Assembly (NCBI RefSeq): GCF_010093535.1
Contig: NW_022985163.1
Coordinates: 248,603-312,602 of the forward strand
Direction: 5' to 3'
Source of the DNA: Lindgomyces ingoldianus
Taxonomy: Eukaryota; Ascomycota; Dothideomycetes; Pleosporales; Lindgomycetaceae
Length of the DNA stretch: 64,000 nucleotides
This document shows positions 1 to 14,439 of this stretch, in pieces. A program made the translations under genes and the position numbers. The notes beneath the pieces are model-generated. The model saw nothing but the letters and a program-made list of their open reading frames with translations. It was not told the DNA's origin and ran no database searches. Numbering within the stretch: the first letter of the stretch is position 1; each line of letters begins with the position of its first letter.

Positions 1-3000
1 ATAGTAAAAGAATTTTATATTAATATTATCTTAGAAGCTTATTTAAAAGAAAAAAGACTATAGTATTTAAAACTTAACTATACACTACACATAAGCACAC
101 TAGAAAAAAATAAAGTACTTATAACACTCTACTAAGAACATAACTTTATGTTTATTAAATATAAAGCTATCTTTTTTTACTTACTAGTGCAGAGTGTGCT
201 TTTAGATTGCTAACACTTATAAACTACATTTCTATACTTAGACTTAAAAGAGCTCTAGCATGCACGCGCAGAACATCTAGGCTCTAAAGCTTTATAGGCT
301 CTAGTTAAAAGTGTAAAAAATATATAAATAATAAGTATAAAGTAAGTACACTATAAGCACTACGCAATAACACACGCTAAGTAGGTTATATTAAGAAGAC
401 TAAAAAAGCAAGCTTCTTACCTATTCTAAAGAATTACATAGAACATGTTTAATATGCTATTAAAGCGCAGTAGAGCTTTATAAATAATAATTATTAAAAA
501 TAAATATAGTAGTAAAATTTTTTTATACTTTTTTTTAAAGAAAAACACTTTTAGAAATCTAAAGAGTAATAAAGAACTTTAAAAGCATAGTGTCTAATTA
601 ATATAAGGTCTAGATTAGTAAAATATAGTAAAATAATAACACTACTATGCTTCTTTAGCATAAAAAGTTAAAGTATAAGCTCTAAGTAAAAAAATTTAGC
701 ATTAATATTAAAAGCTTTTTACTATACACTTATAAGCTAAATAAAGCTATAGAAAAAGCTAAATAAAAAATAATTATAAAGTTTATTAAAATAAAAAGTA
801 GCGCAGGACTCCCTAAAAAGCTCTAGCTAGAAGTAGTAGACGCAGTAACATAGCTGTATAATATAAGCCTGTTGCACGCATATAACCTATACTTACTAAA
901 TAAAGTCTTAGACATGTAGTTTACTAACTACTTTAAATACTATAAGCTAGAGTAAGTAAAAAGTACTATAGCTAATCTAAGGCCTAATTAAAGTAAAACC
1001 TACGCATACAGCTATTGCGCTTACCTACTTAATAAGAAGTAAGTAGCTAGGCGTTAAAAGCAAAGCTTTAAAGTAACTTTATAAGGCTACATAAAATATC
1101 TTATAGGCTATAGAGCTTTAAATATTTATAAAATATAAGTTTTATTACTTAACTAAGTAATTACTATAAGAAACATAGCTTTTAATAAAACATACTTTTA
1201 TAAAAATAAAAGTAATAAACTAATTTTTTAAAAAAAAGTTTCTAAAATTTTTAAAATTTTTAATTAGTAAAGTAAAATTTATAATGTAAAAAAAGCCTTT
1301 AGGGTTCTACTTTAAAAGTTAAATAAGTAGTAAAGTAATATACTAAATTAAAAGCTTTAAAAGTATAAGCTTAAAAGTGTAAAAACTAAAAAGCTTATTA
1401 AAACTTAGGTTAGCTAGCTAGAGAATTAGCACTTAAAAGTAGAAGTAACTATATAAGTAATAAGTATAGTAAGTAAGTTACTAAAGATTTACATAGTTTT
1501 TAATAAATATATAGCACTTATTACTCTAGAGCTAACTTTTAAGCTAGAGCTTATAGATAGCTCTATAACACGCCCTATTTAGAGTAGGCATAAGTATACT
1601 AGTAATTTCTAGTAAGTGCACTTAACTAAAAAAGTAGATCTACTAAGCTTATTAAGTTAAATAGCTAACTTACTAGTTAAAAAATTAACTTTTACTTTTT
1701 ATACTAAGATATTATTTTTTATAGCTTTAGTTAAAGCAGGTAAGGCACCTTTTAAATATATATATAATAAAAAAAGCTAAAAACTAGCTACACATATAAG
1801 CTAAAAAATATAAAGGCAAGATTCTAATAACCTAGGTAAGCTTAAGAGTGTAGAAAGCAAAGGTATATATATAACACTTTTAGAGAAAAGTAGTATACGC
1901 CTTACTCTAGTTAATCTAGAGCACTTTTAAATAAACTTTTTTAAAGCATTTATTACTTACAACAATAAAGTGCTTAAAACACTTTATATAGTATTTTTTA
2001 TAGCTACCTTTTTTAAGTAGCTTTAAACTAAGAGCTTATAAGCTTCTAAAAGAACTCTTAAAATAAAAAAATTTATATAAACACTTATATAAATTTTTTT
2101 TAAAATTATAGCATAAAAAAATAGCTACTCTACTTAAAAAAAGCACTTAAAAAGAGATTATATAAACTAAAGTAACATTTAAGCTGCTTTTACTAAAGTA
2201 GGTCTTTATATATAAATTTAACTAAAATAAGTATTTTACTAAATGTAAAGCTTACATTTGCGTACATAGTAATCTTTAAAGTAAGGACTTGCTCTAGTTA
2301 ACCTATGCAGCTACTTTTACAGCTAGATTTTTCTAAACAGTAATAGTAATAGCAGCTTAATTTAACTTAAAAATTAAGTAATATAATATTATAAGCGTGT
2401 TTTTAAACACACACTATAAAGGTAAGCTAGAAGTAACATGTAAGCTTCTAAAAGGCTTTATAAAGCCTAGCATATATGTTAAGCTTTTATAAGCCTTATA
2501 TAGACTATATAACTTACTAATTTTATAGTACTAAAAGCTTTTATAAGCTTTTTAAAAGGTTAAGCTTATTTTATTTAAAAAAAAGCTATACTTATTTTTT
2601 AATTATAATTGCCATATTTTACTTTTTTTTTATGTAAATAATATACTTTATATTTATTACTATAATAATAAGTTAGAAGCTTACTAATTAATTAGTGTAA
2701 TTAAAAAAAGATATAAGCTAGAAAATTAAAAGCTATATAAATAGTTTCTAAAAATTAAAATAATTAAAAATAAAAAAGCTAAAATAATCTAGCTAGTACA
2801 TAACATATATATTAAAAAAGTAGTAAAGAAGTTTAACTTTATAAAAAGTGTGCTCTTTTTAGAGACTTTTTTACTATTAAAAAAGCTTATAAGCCACTAA
2901 AAATTAGTAATAAAGCATAAAATTAAAAAATACTAAAAGCGCATAAAATTAATACTTTACACTATAATTATAGTGCGCCTTAACATAGCGTTTACAGCAT

Positions 3001-4903
3001 TCTAGCTCTCCTACTACTTAATAAACCTAGGAAAGCAGCACTTCTAGGCAGTAAACTAAGTAATTATGTACCTATACTACATAAAGTATATAGGCATATA
3101 GTATAAAGCACTAGAAGGCGCGTAACTTATTATGTGTAAAGATATGTCTTTTACTAATTATATAAAGACTAAATAATTATTTTATAAATATATTATTTTA
3201 CTTTTTAAAAAACTAATTTTATAAAAAGTAGCTTTCTAGCTAATAGTAACTACATTTATAATAAAAGCTAAGCTGCTTACTTTAGCATATATTATAAAAA
3301 AATTACTAGCTTTAAAACACTTTTTTAAAAAGCTTACTTTAAAGCTAGGCATACTATAGTAGATCTACTGTAACAACTAGCAGATAATCTAGTTAGTAGT
3401 AGAAGAGAACGCCTAGATAACTACCTACCTACGCTACATAGATATCTAGAACATGTAGCTGCGCTAGAAGCACACAAAAGGATCTTTTAAAGTGCGCTAT
3501 ATTAAAATAAGCAACATACTAGTAAATAAACTTATAAAGCACCTACTAAAGTAGTAATTTAAGCACTTTAAGCAGCTTTTTAACTTTAAAGATATATAAA
3601 TAAGCTTTTTAAAAAAAAGTGTTAATTATTAATAGTAAAAACATTTTTATACTGCCTAAAAATAAAAGTTTTATCTACTAGTAAAAACACTTCTCTATGC
3701 TATAAAGTTTAAGTAGGGATTTAGTACATAAGATGCGTAGAAACATAGAATACTTAAACTATAAGAAGATTAACAAGCTTACCTAAGAGCTTCTTAGCGC
3801 ACTAGCAACGCGCTAGGAGCCTAGGGGACACGTTTCTCTACTTCTTTTTCCTTTTCTTTTTCTCTACCTCCTTTTTTTTTCTTTTTTTTTCTTTCTTTTT
3901 TTTTTCTTTTTTTTCTTTACTATATTTTTTTTAAGTAGAGCTTAAAGAACTAGCTAAAGCTAAAACATAGCCTATAGCTTATTAGTCTAATCTAAGGTAT
4001 AACGCATAATCTCTGCAGAGAAGCTTACCTGCTTGTCCTCTGCAATAAGAGCTGTAATAAAGCGCCGCGCATAGACAACAGTAACAGGGGGACTGTAAAT
4101 AGGTTAAAAGCTAAATTACCCTACACACTGCTATAGGGCTTATAGGGGCAGGCAGCTGTGCCTAGAGGAACAGCGCTAGCAGTGTAAACTGCTAGTAGCA
4201 GAATTATAGCACTCTTTACTAGAGCGCCCTGCAAGCGCACTCTTTATGCAGCCTAGACAGGACTGCGCGCGGAGCGCACCAGGGGGAGGCCGGCGGGGGG
4301 TGGTGGGCGCAGGGCGGCGGCGGATAGCGGGCGCGGGCTTGCGGGCAGCGCGGCCCTGCAGAGCGGCGGCACGTAAGCAGGCAGCTCTTTTAGCCTTGTT
4401 AAGCTATAGATGCATGTTAGTAGAGATTACAAATAAGTTTAAAGTTATTCTTAAAGCTCTTAAAAGCATTAACTTACACATAGCATGTTATTAGGACTTA
4501 TAGAAGAGAAGCTTAAAAAGTAGCAGAATTTATTTACCTCTACTACAGTAATTATAGCACGCACGTGACCTGCGCTGCCTAGGGAAACAAGCATTACGCT
4601 GCCTAAGGCAATAAGCATAAACATAGAGTAAACGCGCAGCGCTGCTTTAATAAGCTAAGTTAACGCTTAACGCAGGTAAGCTGCGCAGCAGCTTACCTAG
4701 GGGGTGTGTCGCGTATACTAAGAGCCTTGGCTAGGGCTTAGAGCCTGGGACTGGGGCTTAGAGCCTGGGACGCAGCTTAGGATCTGGAGATATTATGTTC
4801 TAAAGCTTAGTGTATATAAGGAGAGCCCTTAGCTCTCTTAGATAGCAGAGTCACTTCATCTAATCTTCTAAACAGCTACTGCCAGGCTATTTTATCCTCC
4901 ACA
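1..4903 (+). mobile_element. Copia-1: 5'-truncated Ty1/copia LTR retrotransposon, RIP-degraded
   Basis: The element runs off the left edge of the window; its 3' LTR is at 4707-4903. With TAG/TAA read through as former Gln/Trp codons, the + strand gives a copia reverse transcriptase at about 2340-2900: a NAFLN-like block, a CKLLK..LYRLYN block, VNNILY in place of the YVDDIL catalytic box, then KRYKLEN. A copia RNase H tail follows at about 3360-3600 (RYIDI...LR..HTKGSFKVRYIK, ending in a degraded ADGLTK). After pol come a polypyrimidine tract (3838-3921), a GC-rich patch (about 4255-4380) and a G-rich polypurine tract just before the LTR. Copia-2 (46131-52937, opposite strand) is the complete relative. 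No working product is possible. Confidence 0.88.
4707..4903 (+). repeat. 3' LTR of Copia-1
   Basis: It begins TGTCGCGTATAC and ends ATCCTCCACA, with a polypurine run ending at 4706. It is about 21 bp shorter than the Copia-2 LTRs (218 bp) because it has one fewer copy of an internal GC-rich tandem unit of about 21 bp (CCAGTCCCAGGCTC-like on the other strand). Confidence 0.85.
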
Positions 4904-5960
4904 CTACTTAAAAGAAAATACTAAGTTATACTAAAATATAACTAGCTTTACAGGCATAATTTTAAGATTAATTAGAAAATAAAAACAATACAGCTTAAGT
5001 TAGAGCATGCACAAATAACATAGTTAGCATGCTATAAAAATAATTGCCTAGCACATCTACAAGCTAAACAAGGCTTAGGCTACTTTCTAAAGAAATAAAA
5101 ACTATAAAAGTTTCTCTACTAAGAACTAAAAGCACAAGCTATCTATATAATAAAAAAAGAATTAAAAGAAATCTTTTTTAAAAAATTTAAAAAAGAAAAA
5201 GATTTAGACTAAGTAGGAATCTACTAAATAGTAGAAAAACCTAAGAAAGGACTACTAAAAGAATATAGAGACTATAAGAACATGTTTAAGACCCTAGACA
5301 ACTTAGAAGAACTTCCTTTATATTAACCTTAAAACTACATAATTAATCTTAAGCTAAACTCTTAACTAAAAACATATAAGCTACGCCCCCTAATAAAAGC
5401 TTAAAAGAAAGCGCTACAGAAATACATAGACTGCATGCTAGCTAGAGGCTACATTAGAGAAAGTAACAGCTTTGTAGCATTAGCAGTAGTCTTTGCAAAG
5501 AAAAAGAATAAGAAAGTTAGAGTCTGCTAGAACTATTAAACCCTTAATAAGAACACTATAAAAGACTAGTTTTCTCTCTCTATTATCTAGAACATTATAA
5601 ATTAGCTAAAAGAAACTACTTATTTTATAAAGTTTAATGTCTAAGACAAATTTAATAAAATAAGAATAAAAAAAGAACATAAATAAATAACTACTTTTAA
5701 AACTTTAAAAGGACTCTATAAGCTTCTTATTATACTATTTAGGCTAACTAACGCCTTTACAACTTTTTAAAGAGTAATTAACACTGCACTTAACCTATAC
5801 CTATATATCTTTGTGCTAGTTTATTTAGACAATATCTTTATCTACATAAAAGAAGATAAACTAGACTATGTAGTAAAAGTATAACTAGTACTAGACAAGC
5901 TCTAAGAATATAGACTTTATTTATAACTAGAAAAATGCAAGTTTAATATATAAAAGACTA

Positions 5961-7826
5961 ACGTACTTCATAGGCAAGTCGCTTACACACCTAAGTCGCT
6001 CACTTTTGCCAAGACCCCACCCTAACAAACTCTATTATAGCCTATAACAACCTGCTCTAGCACTATATAGTACAGTACAGCCTAGAATATTATTTAGATA
6101 CTACTTCTGCTTCTTGCTTACACATTTACGCGTTATGCCTAGTCTAATTGCACTATTTATAGCACCTTTAAGATAGCTTACCTACTTTAGCTTACACCTA
6201 CTTCTTTGCCTTTTTTCTATTACTATGCGCCTTAAACTTCTTTAGAGCTGTTAAGTATAAGCTTTTTTAAATTATTAAAGTTTTTTCTACTTTAATTTAC
6301 TTTTTTTTATGTAATTTATGTTATGTAGTAGCCTTATTAGCTGCTTAAAGCTTAGTAATTTCCTGTTACACTAACACTAGCTTATATATAATTATTACTG
6401 CCCTTTTTAAGACTTTCTTAAACACTTTAACTATAAAAGTTAGTAAACTATTTATATACTTTTAAATTCTTATTTTTATAAGCATTAATTATAACCTAAG
6501 TTTTAAAGTATTACTTAGGGTTTACAACTACTAGGGCTTATTATATATAAGTAGTAGTAGTAATAGAGTGCGTAACTTTACATTAAGGCCTATTATAACT
6601 TATTATAGGTTAAAAGAAACTAATCTAGCGCCTTAAAACCCTTCTTAAATATTACTAAAAGTAATTATAGCATTATAAGCTACTTTAAAGCATAGTAAAA
6701 ACTTTATTTTTATAATATAAGTAATTTAGTTGTGTATAAAGTTTTTAGCTTAGCACTTATACACTTTTTTTAAAGAAGTAAAACAACCTACATTAAGTAG
6801 CTATAAAAAGTGTAATAAGTAAAAAAGTATATAAATAGTAATAATTTTATTATCTTTATAGTATTACTAAAAATAAAGTAAGTTATAGCTTTTATAGCTA
6901 TTAATAACTAGTAGATAGTAGCTGCTAATAGTACACTTTTTTATATGCATATTAAAGTGCTTTAACTAGTCTAAACTAAGCTAATTAGTAGTCTAGCTAT
7001 GTTTAAAGATTATAATAACTTAATTTTAAAGTAGATTTTCTTTTTTATACTAGTTTAAAAGGTAGTTACCACTTTAAAAGATAATAAAAAGTAGAATAGC
7101 CTACTTTTTAGCATTAATGCCTTAAATAGCTGTTATTTACTTTTAGTTACCTAGCTAGACTGCTTTTAGCTGTCCTTATTTCTCTAAACTTATAATAACT
7201 ACTCTAGTAGATATCTAGCCTATTATAAACTTTATTTTATTAAAGTTATATATGTTGTTATTCTAGATGCTATACTTAGCTTTAATATTCTTTATAAAGT
7301 TAAACTAGCTTTAAATTACTATAAGATTTTTATAAAAAGCTTTTTTATAGTTATAGTTATACTTAAACTTTACTTTAAGCTTTAGGTAACACTTAATAAA
7401 TATATTAAGCTAGTTTATACTAACATAGCCTATATTATGCTTAGTGTGTAAAGAATTAGCTATATTAGCTACAGCTACTAGCTAGGGGGGAAATCCTTAC
7501 GCATTTAGCTTAAGTATGTGCTAAATAATTACCTACTTTTTATTATTATTTAGCTTTTATAAGTTAGCTATATAATTAGCTTAGAAAAGTTGTCTAGTGT
7601 GTTAGTTACTTATTATTTTTTAAAAAACTCTATAAATAGCTGCAGTGTGTTAGTTAAAAAGTGTTATGTTTTATTTAAGAGCCTAAAGTGTAAGCTACAT
7701 CTAACATTCTTTTAATGCGTTTAAGTAGTGTTATTAGGAATGCATTAGTGTAGAAAGGGTAGTGTAGTAGGGTCTTAGCAAAAGTAAGCAACTTAGGTGT
7801 GTAAGCAACTTGCCTATAAAGTACGT
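5961..7826 (-). mobile_element. Pogo-1: full-length pogo/Fot1-like DNA transposon, RIP-degraded
   Basis: 1,866 bp bounded by terminal inverted repeats starting ACGTACTT and ending AAGTACGT, flanked by TA on both sides (TA target duplication, as in Tc1/mariner/pogo). The terminal repeat is about 58 bp and contains two direct copies of an 11-mer like AAGTCGCTCAC, plausible transposase binding sites. Orientation follows from comparison with Pogo-2 (19848-21712), whose translation keeps a NFN-TGF-MG block like the first catalytic Asp region of pogo transposases. It is inserted in the Gypsy-A reverse transcriptase. Confidence 0.87.
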
Positions 7827-9092
7827 TATTTAAAAATTACATTACCCTTTATAGATGCTACATTAAAAGAAAGATTTTCCTAGAAATTTCTATAGACAAC
7901 AGAAATAGAGAATGTGTTTTAAGAACTAAAAAAAATTATAACTAGTTACTCTATCTTTAGAATGTACAACTCTACATTAGAAACTAAAGTGCATACTAAT
8001 GCTTCTCTAAGAGCAGAAAAAGCAGCACTGTCTGAAAAACTGAAAAACAGTTAATAGCACCCTATAGCATATTATTTAGCAAAGTTTGCACTATTAGAAC
8101 AAAACTACACTATTCTAGACAAAGAACTAAAAGCTATAGTTAATGTATGTAGAAACTAGAAAGTTAAACTTTAAAGGCTTACATAATAATTTACTATTCT
8201 TACTAACTATGTAAACCTTATTACTTTCTTTATAACTAAGAAACTTTTACTAATGCATGTATAATAGGCTATAAAGTTAGCCTAATTTAATTTTATTATT
8301 AAACACATAGTAAAAAGTAATAACTAGTAAGTAGACACTCTTAGCTAAAGCTTTAACTACTTTATAAAAGATAAAGAAAACTTTAAAGAATTTATAATTT
8401 TAAAGAAACTCTAGAAGGCCTAGTCTATAAAGGACTAAACTAAAAAAAACTACTATATACCCTTATAATTATTAAATGAAGATAAAAGAACTTAATAAAA
8501 GAATATTATAAAGCTTCTATGTTTAGACATCTAGGAATTAGATTACTATAGAAGAAAATTAAAAACATAATACTATAGAAAGTGCCCTAACTAAAACACC
8601 TGTGTACTAAAGTCCTATAGGAATGCAACATATATAATAAAAATAACTTATAAAGGCATAAGCCTTACAAAGCACTTTAACTAATTACAGCGCTAAGTTA
8701 ACTATAAACTATAATAACTATAGATTTTATTACTAGGCTACTACTATTGCGTAAACCTAGTATAGAAAGGCTATACAATATAATTACATAAGTTATTAAT
8801 AAAACTATAAAGTTTGTACACTTATAGCCCTTAAAAAAAGTATTATAGCTAAGAAATTTATATTTAAACTAAAAAAAATGTCTTAGCTACTTATAGCTAT
8901 TTAGAGATTATTATCTTTAACTATAATAAACTGTTTATAAGTAAGTACTAGGCAGCAGTAATTAGGCACCTAGGGATTAACTATAAGCTTTTTACAGCCT
9001 ATTACCTGCAAACAGACAGACAAATAGAATATGTAAATGTAAAAGTAGAAAAGTATCTACATAAATACATGTTATATAAATAAGATAATTAG

Positions 9093-9410
9093 TGTCACGG
9101 TATCCTCCCTAGATCCCAGACATAACCGTATTAGACGCGTACTAGAGTATTATTAGTGCACGTCTAACATAAACACAACACAACACAGACATAAACTTAA
9201 GCATAAACTGCCTTAACACTAACTAAACCTAGAATAGGCTTAATTTATACCTAAAGCGCTTAGACTTCTAAGCTAAGTATTTAATTACTAATTTTCTCTT
9301 AAACTTTTTTATTTCTTATATAACATCTTGTACCTACTATAATACCTTACATAGTAATTAAACTAGACTTCTGCAAAGCTCTATAACCTTACTTATGCAT
9401 AATTATAACA
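9093..9410 (+). repeat. 5' LTR of Gypsy-B1
   Basis: 318 bp, starts TGTCACGGTATCC and ends in a mutated ...TATAACA (CGTGACA in the 3' LTR). The intact ends TGTCACG and CGTGACA are inverted repeats. Confidence 0.92.
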
Positions 9411-9449
9411 TTATGTTGTGTTAAAACTTTAGCTAAAAATAGCCTCTAA

Positions 9450-12400
9450 ATTTAATTTAATAAGCTTAGTACTTACATAACTCTAAGCTATTAAAGTAAG
9501 CTAAAAAGCTTTCTAAAAAGCGCTTACTTTATAAAAAAGCTGCTATGTTGTAAGCTTTAAAGCTTTTTAAAAAAACTTTAAAGAACAGCTTTATGTTATT
9601 AAGCAGTCTATTTCTGCCTTAACTTTTATTATAGTAGTAAAAACTAAAAACTTACTAGCCTTAAAGCTTACTTAGAAGTTTAGAGATAGCTTAACTCTTT
9701 TTTACTTAACACTGCCTATAACTTATAACTTTTTTAACTTAGTAATAAAATCTAACTAACTTCTTAATCCCTTACTGTTTAATAGAAAATAAAAAGACCT
9801 ACTTTTCTTCTTATGTAAGCTTTAATACAAACTTAAAGAAAACATAGACTAATTCTCTTTTAAACACTTCTAGTTACTATATGCCTACTTTTAACTTAAC
9901 TATAACATAACAGCCTTAATTAACTTACTAATAAATAAAGATATTATTAACTTAGATTAATTTATAGTGTTCCTATAAGTAACTTATAAAGACTTAAATA
10001 AAAAGTTAACAGCCTTAAGTTACCTAAACACTTTATAATAAAAAAAGAAAAGCTTTACTTTATACTTTACTAAGTTTTGCTAACTTGCATTTAATATAGG
10101 CCTAAATAAGATAGGTCTAATTACAGCCTTATATAACTCCCTCTTAACTAAACTATAACACGCTATAGTAGAAGAACCTCTTCTAAATAACCTTAATATG
10201 TATATAAACCTAATTACTACCTATAATAATAACATAAGGTTCCTCTTTATATAAGCTCTAATACGCCTCTAAACTAGCGCAGTTATAAATAAGAACTCTA
10301 ACATAATAAAAATTAATTTAAATTATGCTTTAGTTAGTTCTAAAAAGTGTAAAAATTATAAAAAAAAAAGTTAATACTTTAAGTGCAGTAAGCATAGTTA
10401 TATCTTTTAAAACTGCTTTATTCCCTTTCTTTAAGTCTACGTAAGTAGCGCTGCTAGCACTTATTAAAAATTCTTACTATCTTAATCTTATTTTTATAAG
10501 GGCTTTAACTTATATTTAAGCTCTAATTTTTTTTGCTACTCTTAACATAGCTGCAGCTATAGTAGTAAAAGCCTGTAAAAAGGCTTGTTTTAGGGCTAAG
10601 TTACTTTTTAGGACTAATTTAACACTAGATCTTTGCTAACTTATAGGCTAAGTCCCCTACTAATAACTAAAAGTACTAAGTTAATATTTTTATATATTTA
10701 TAATAAAAAACTATATTAGCTCTAATATAAGCTTTTATTAACTTAGAAGTAAACAGCATAGGTTATATTAATAAAGAACTAGCATGTAAACTAAATCTTT
10801 AATTAACACTACTTACCTAAATAATTTACTTAACTAGATTTAATAGAAAATAACTTAAAAAAGGTTTTATTTTTTATACTATAACTATTATAATTACTTA
10901 CTAACACTATAAAGAGCAGATTAAGCTCTATATAATAAACATAAGATGTTATAACCTAATCCTAAGACAACTATAGCTGTATTAGTATAAGGTTGCCTTT
11001 AATTACTAAAAGTAAGTTTTAAACTTTAACTCTTTTTAATGCTAAAATATATGCTTATGCTTACACCTAAACAACACTTAAATAGCACTTAATATAAAAG
11101 GTTTCTAGACTTACTTTTTAATAACTTAAAAAAAAACTACTTAAGTAAGGCTAATAAGCTAGGCCTTTTACTAAAATAAGCTATATAAAATAATTTAATA
11201 ACTGCTTAAACCTAAAGAAAAGAAAGCCTTTAAGAAACCTCTACCTACTTAATTTAAACATAAACTAGGACTTAAACAGCAGATAGACATCTGCTACATA
11301 GAACCTGCCTTATTTATAACCTTAGCTTAATAACTAGATTATAAAATCTACACAGTTATAATTTCTAATATAGACTAAGCTTTAGCTTTTTAAAAACATA
11401 CTAACTTAAAGATAATAGTCTTTTAAGACTACTATAACTTATTACATGTTTTTTTCTAAGATAAGTTTAATAAGCTTTTAATATAATGTCTATATAATTA
11501 CTAAATAACTTTTAAGCCTAGTAAATAACCTAGTTATAGGCTACTATATAAGATGTTGCTAAATAAATTAAAAGTGCTTTAAAAATACTTTAATAAAAAC
11601 CTAAAAAAAAGGTTTATTTAAGCTAGCTCTTTACTAGTAGTGTTACCTATACTATTTATAAAGAAACTTAGAGGTAGGCTTTAATTTTATGTTAACTACT
11701 AAAGACTAAACACTATTACTATTAAAAACTAATACTTAATTTTTTTTTACAAGAAACTTTAAGCTAACTAAGCAAAGTAAAGTATTTTATAAAGTTAGAT
11801 ATTATTACTACCTTTAATAAGCTAAAGATAGTAAAGGGTAATAAGTAGCTAATAGCATTTTAGACCTAATATAGACTATTTAAGTACCTAGTAATGCTCT
11901 TTAGCTTAGCTAACGCGCTTAGTACTTTTTAACATTTTATAAATAACTTACTCTAACCCTACCTAGACATGTTCTGCACTATGTATATTAACAATATTTT
12001 AATCTATAGTAATAGCCTTTTAGAGCACAAACAGCATGTACGCCTAGTGCTAAAGGCTATAAAAGAAGCAGGTCTATAACTTAACATAGATAAATGTAAG
12101 TTCTACTAATTAAAGGTTATATATTTAGAATATATAATCTCTACAGATAGCATTTAAATAGACCCTATTAAGGTTTAAACTGTGCTAGATTAGCAATACC
12201 TAAAAAACATAAAAAATATTTAAGCCTTTATAAAATTTACTAACTTTTACTAATAATTTATTAACAACTTTTTATAGCTAGTAAGCCCTATAATTATACT
12301 TACTAAGAAAAAGGTCTAATTTAACTTTAACTTAAATTACTAATAGTTCTTTAACTAGCTAAAGAAAGCCTTTACTAAAGCCCTAATACTCTACTACTTT

Positions 12401-14420
12401 AACTTTAAACTACTAATACTTGTAGAAGCTAATGCCTTAGACTATATAGTAGCAGGAGTTCTTTTCTAGACTAAGCTAGATAAGACTATTAAGCCTATTA
12501 CATACTTCTTAAAAAAAATAAGTCCTGTAGAAGGTAATTATAAGATCTATAATAAAAAATTACTTACTATAGTATGCTGCTTTAAATAATAGTAACCTAA
12601 ACTAGAAAGTGCAGCGCATCTAATATAAGTCCTATTTAACTATAAGAACTTATAGTACTTTATAACTATAAAATAACTTAGCTACTAATAAGCTTATTAG
12701 TCTAAATACTTATTTTATTTTAATTTTAAAATTACTTATTATTCTAGTTAAGATAAAGGGAAACTAGATGCTCTTATAAAGCAATTCTAAAACATCCCTG
12801 CTTAGAAAAAAGTATAAAAGGTTTAACACTAAACTCTACTTTAACTTAAGCTATTTTTAGACCTTAACCTAAATAAAATAAATTAAATAATTAATTAAAT
12901 TATTACTAATAAGTATTTAAATAATAAATTTATCTAAGAAACTTTAGACCTACTCTAAAACAGCACTAGTTAGTTAAAGAAAGTAATACTAGCTAACTAT
13001 AAAAACTAAAATAGTAAGCTATATTACTATAACTAACTTATAATCTTTAATTTTAATAAACTAAGAATTAAACTACTTTAAATTATACACAACTTGCCTA
13101 CTAAAGGACACTTAGGCAGAGAAAAGACTCTTAACCTACTACAGAGAGAGTACTACTAGCCCTGCATGTTCTATACTGTACGCTAATATGTATTATGTTG
13201 CTATACTTACTGTAAAGTAAAGGCCTTTTAAAAAAAGTATAATAGCCTACTTAAACTACTTCTAATCCCTAAATAAGCTTAAAAAAACATATTAATTAAT
13301 TTTATTATAAACTTACTTTTATTTAAAGGGTATATAAATATTATAGTAGTTATTAATTACTTAACTAAGTATTAACACTTAATACTATGTTTCTCTATAA
13401 CTGCCCTTAATATAGCCTAGTTATTCTACTAATATGTATAGGTTTACTATAGCCTGCCTAACATAATTATATTAGATAGAGGTACATAGTTTGTCTTAGC
13501 CTTCTAAGATAAACTTTATAAATAGCTCTAAATTATCTCTTATCTATCTACAGCTTTTTACCTAGAGACTAATAGCTAGACTAAAAACATAAACACTATA
13601 ATAAAATAAGTTTTATAAGTGTATATAAACTACTAGTAAGATAACTAAGTAAAATAGTTAGCTATAGCATAGTTTAAAGCTAATAACATAATATTTAAAT
13701 TAATATAAGTATTTTTGTTCTTAGCAAACTATAGATACTACTTCTAAATAAAATTTAAACTACTTATAAATACCCCCTAACTAACTTATTAATTTATATA
13801 AGTAATAGATGTAAATAGACTTATTAACAAAATTTAAAATATATTTAAATATATTTATAAAAAGCTTACATAGGCTTAAGCTTTTTAATAAGAGTACATA
13901 AACTAATTCTAAACCTCTGCCCCTGCGTATGTAGCTAGCAAGAAGGTCTAGCTAGACGCTAGAAATATCTAAATAAACTAATAATTAAAGAAACTTAATT
14001 AGAAGAACTTTAGCCCCTTTATAGTAGCTTATATAGTCTTATTATATGCTTACTAATTAATTCTACCTAATAGCATAAAGATACACCCTGTGTTCTATGT
14101 ATTATTGCTGCGCTAAGTAGCCCCTAAATCTAACTATCTACTTAGATAGCTAAACCTACTACCTAAACCTATTATTATAAATAATAAACTAGAATATGTT
14201 GTAAAAGATGTTAAACAGATTTAGTTTAATAAAAAGAAATGTATCTATAAATACCTTATAAAATAGACTAGATATAATAAACTGTTATAGAAACCTATAG
14301 AAGCTTTATAAAAGAACTCTGTAGTAACCTAATTCTACGCCTAATACCTATCTAAACTAAACCTATACCCTAATAAAGATAACCTAATGCTAGAACTACT
14401 AATGTAAAGGATTCTCTTCC
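9450..14420 (+). pseudogene. Gypsy-B1 gag-pol remnant with chromodomain-like C terminus
   Basis: Read through its stops, the + strand gives a gag with one CCHC zinc knuckle at about 10375-10415 (C..C....H....C), then a protease-like segment near 10700. RT follows at about 11480-12010: LLYKMLLNKLKVL, ASSLLVVLPILFIKK, then YINNILIYS for YIDDILIYS. RNase H is at about 12400-12700. Integrase is at about 13080-13850, with a zinc-binding part and LDRGTQF, STAFYLETNSQT. A short segment before the polypurine tract (IYKYLIKQTRYN) resembles the chromodomain end of chromoviral gypsy elements. Stops are TAA and TAG only. Confidence 0.85.
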
Positions 14421-14439
14421 TAATAAGAGGGGGGGGTAC

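Noticed and set aside
4246..4494. 82-codon frame
   Set aside because: Same GC-rich copia patch; not conserved with the other copy.
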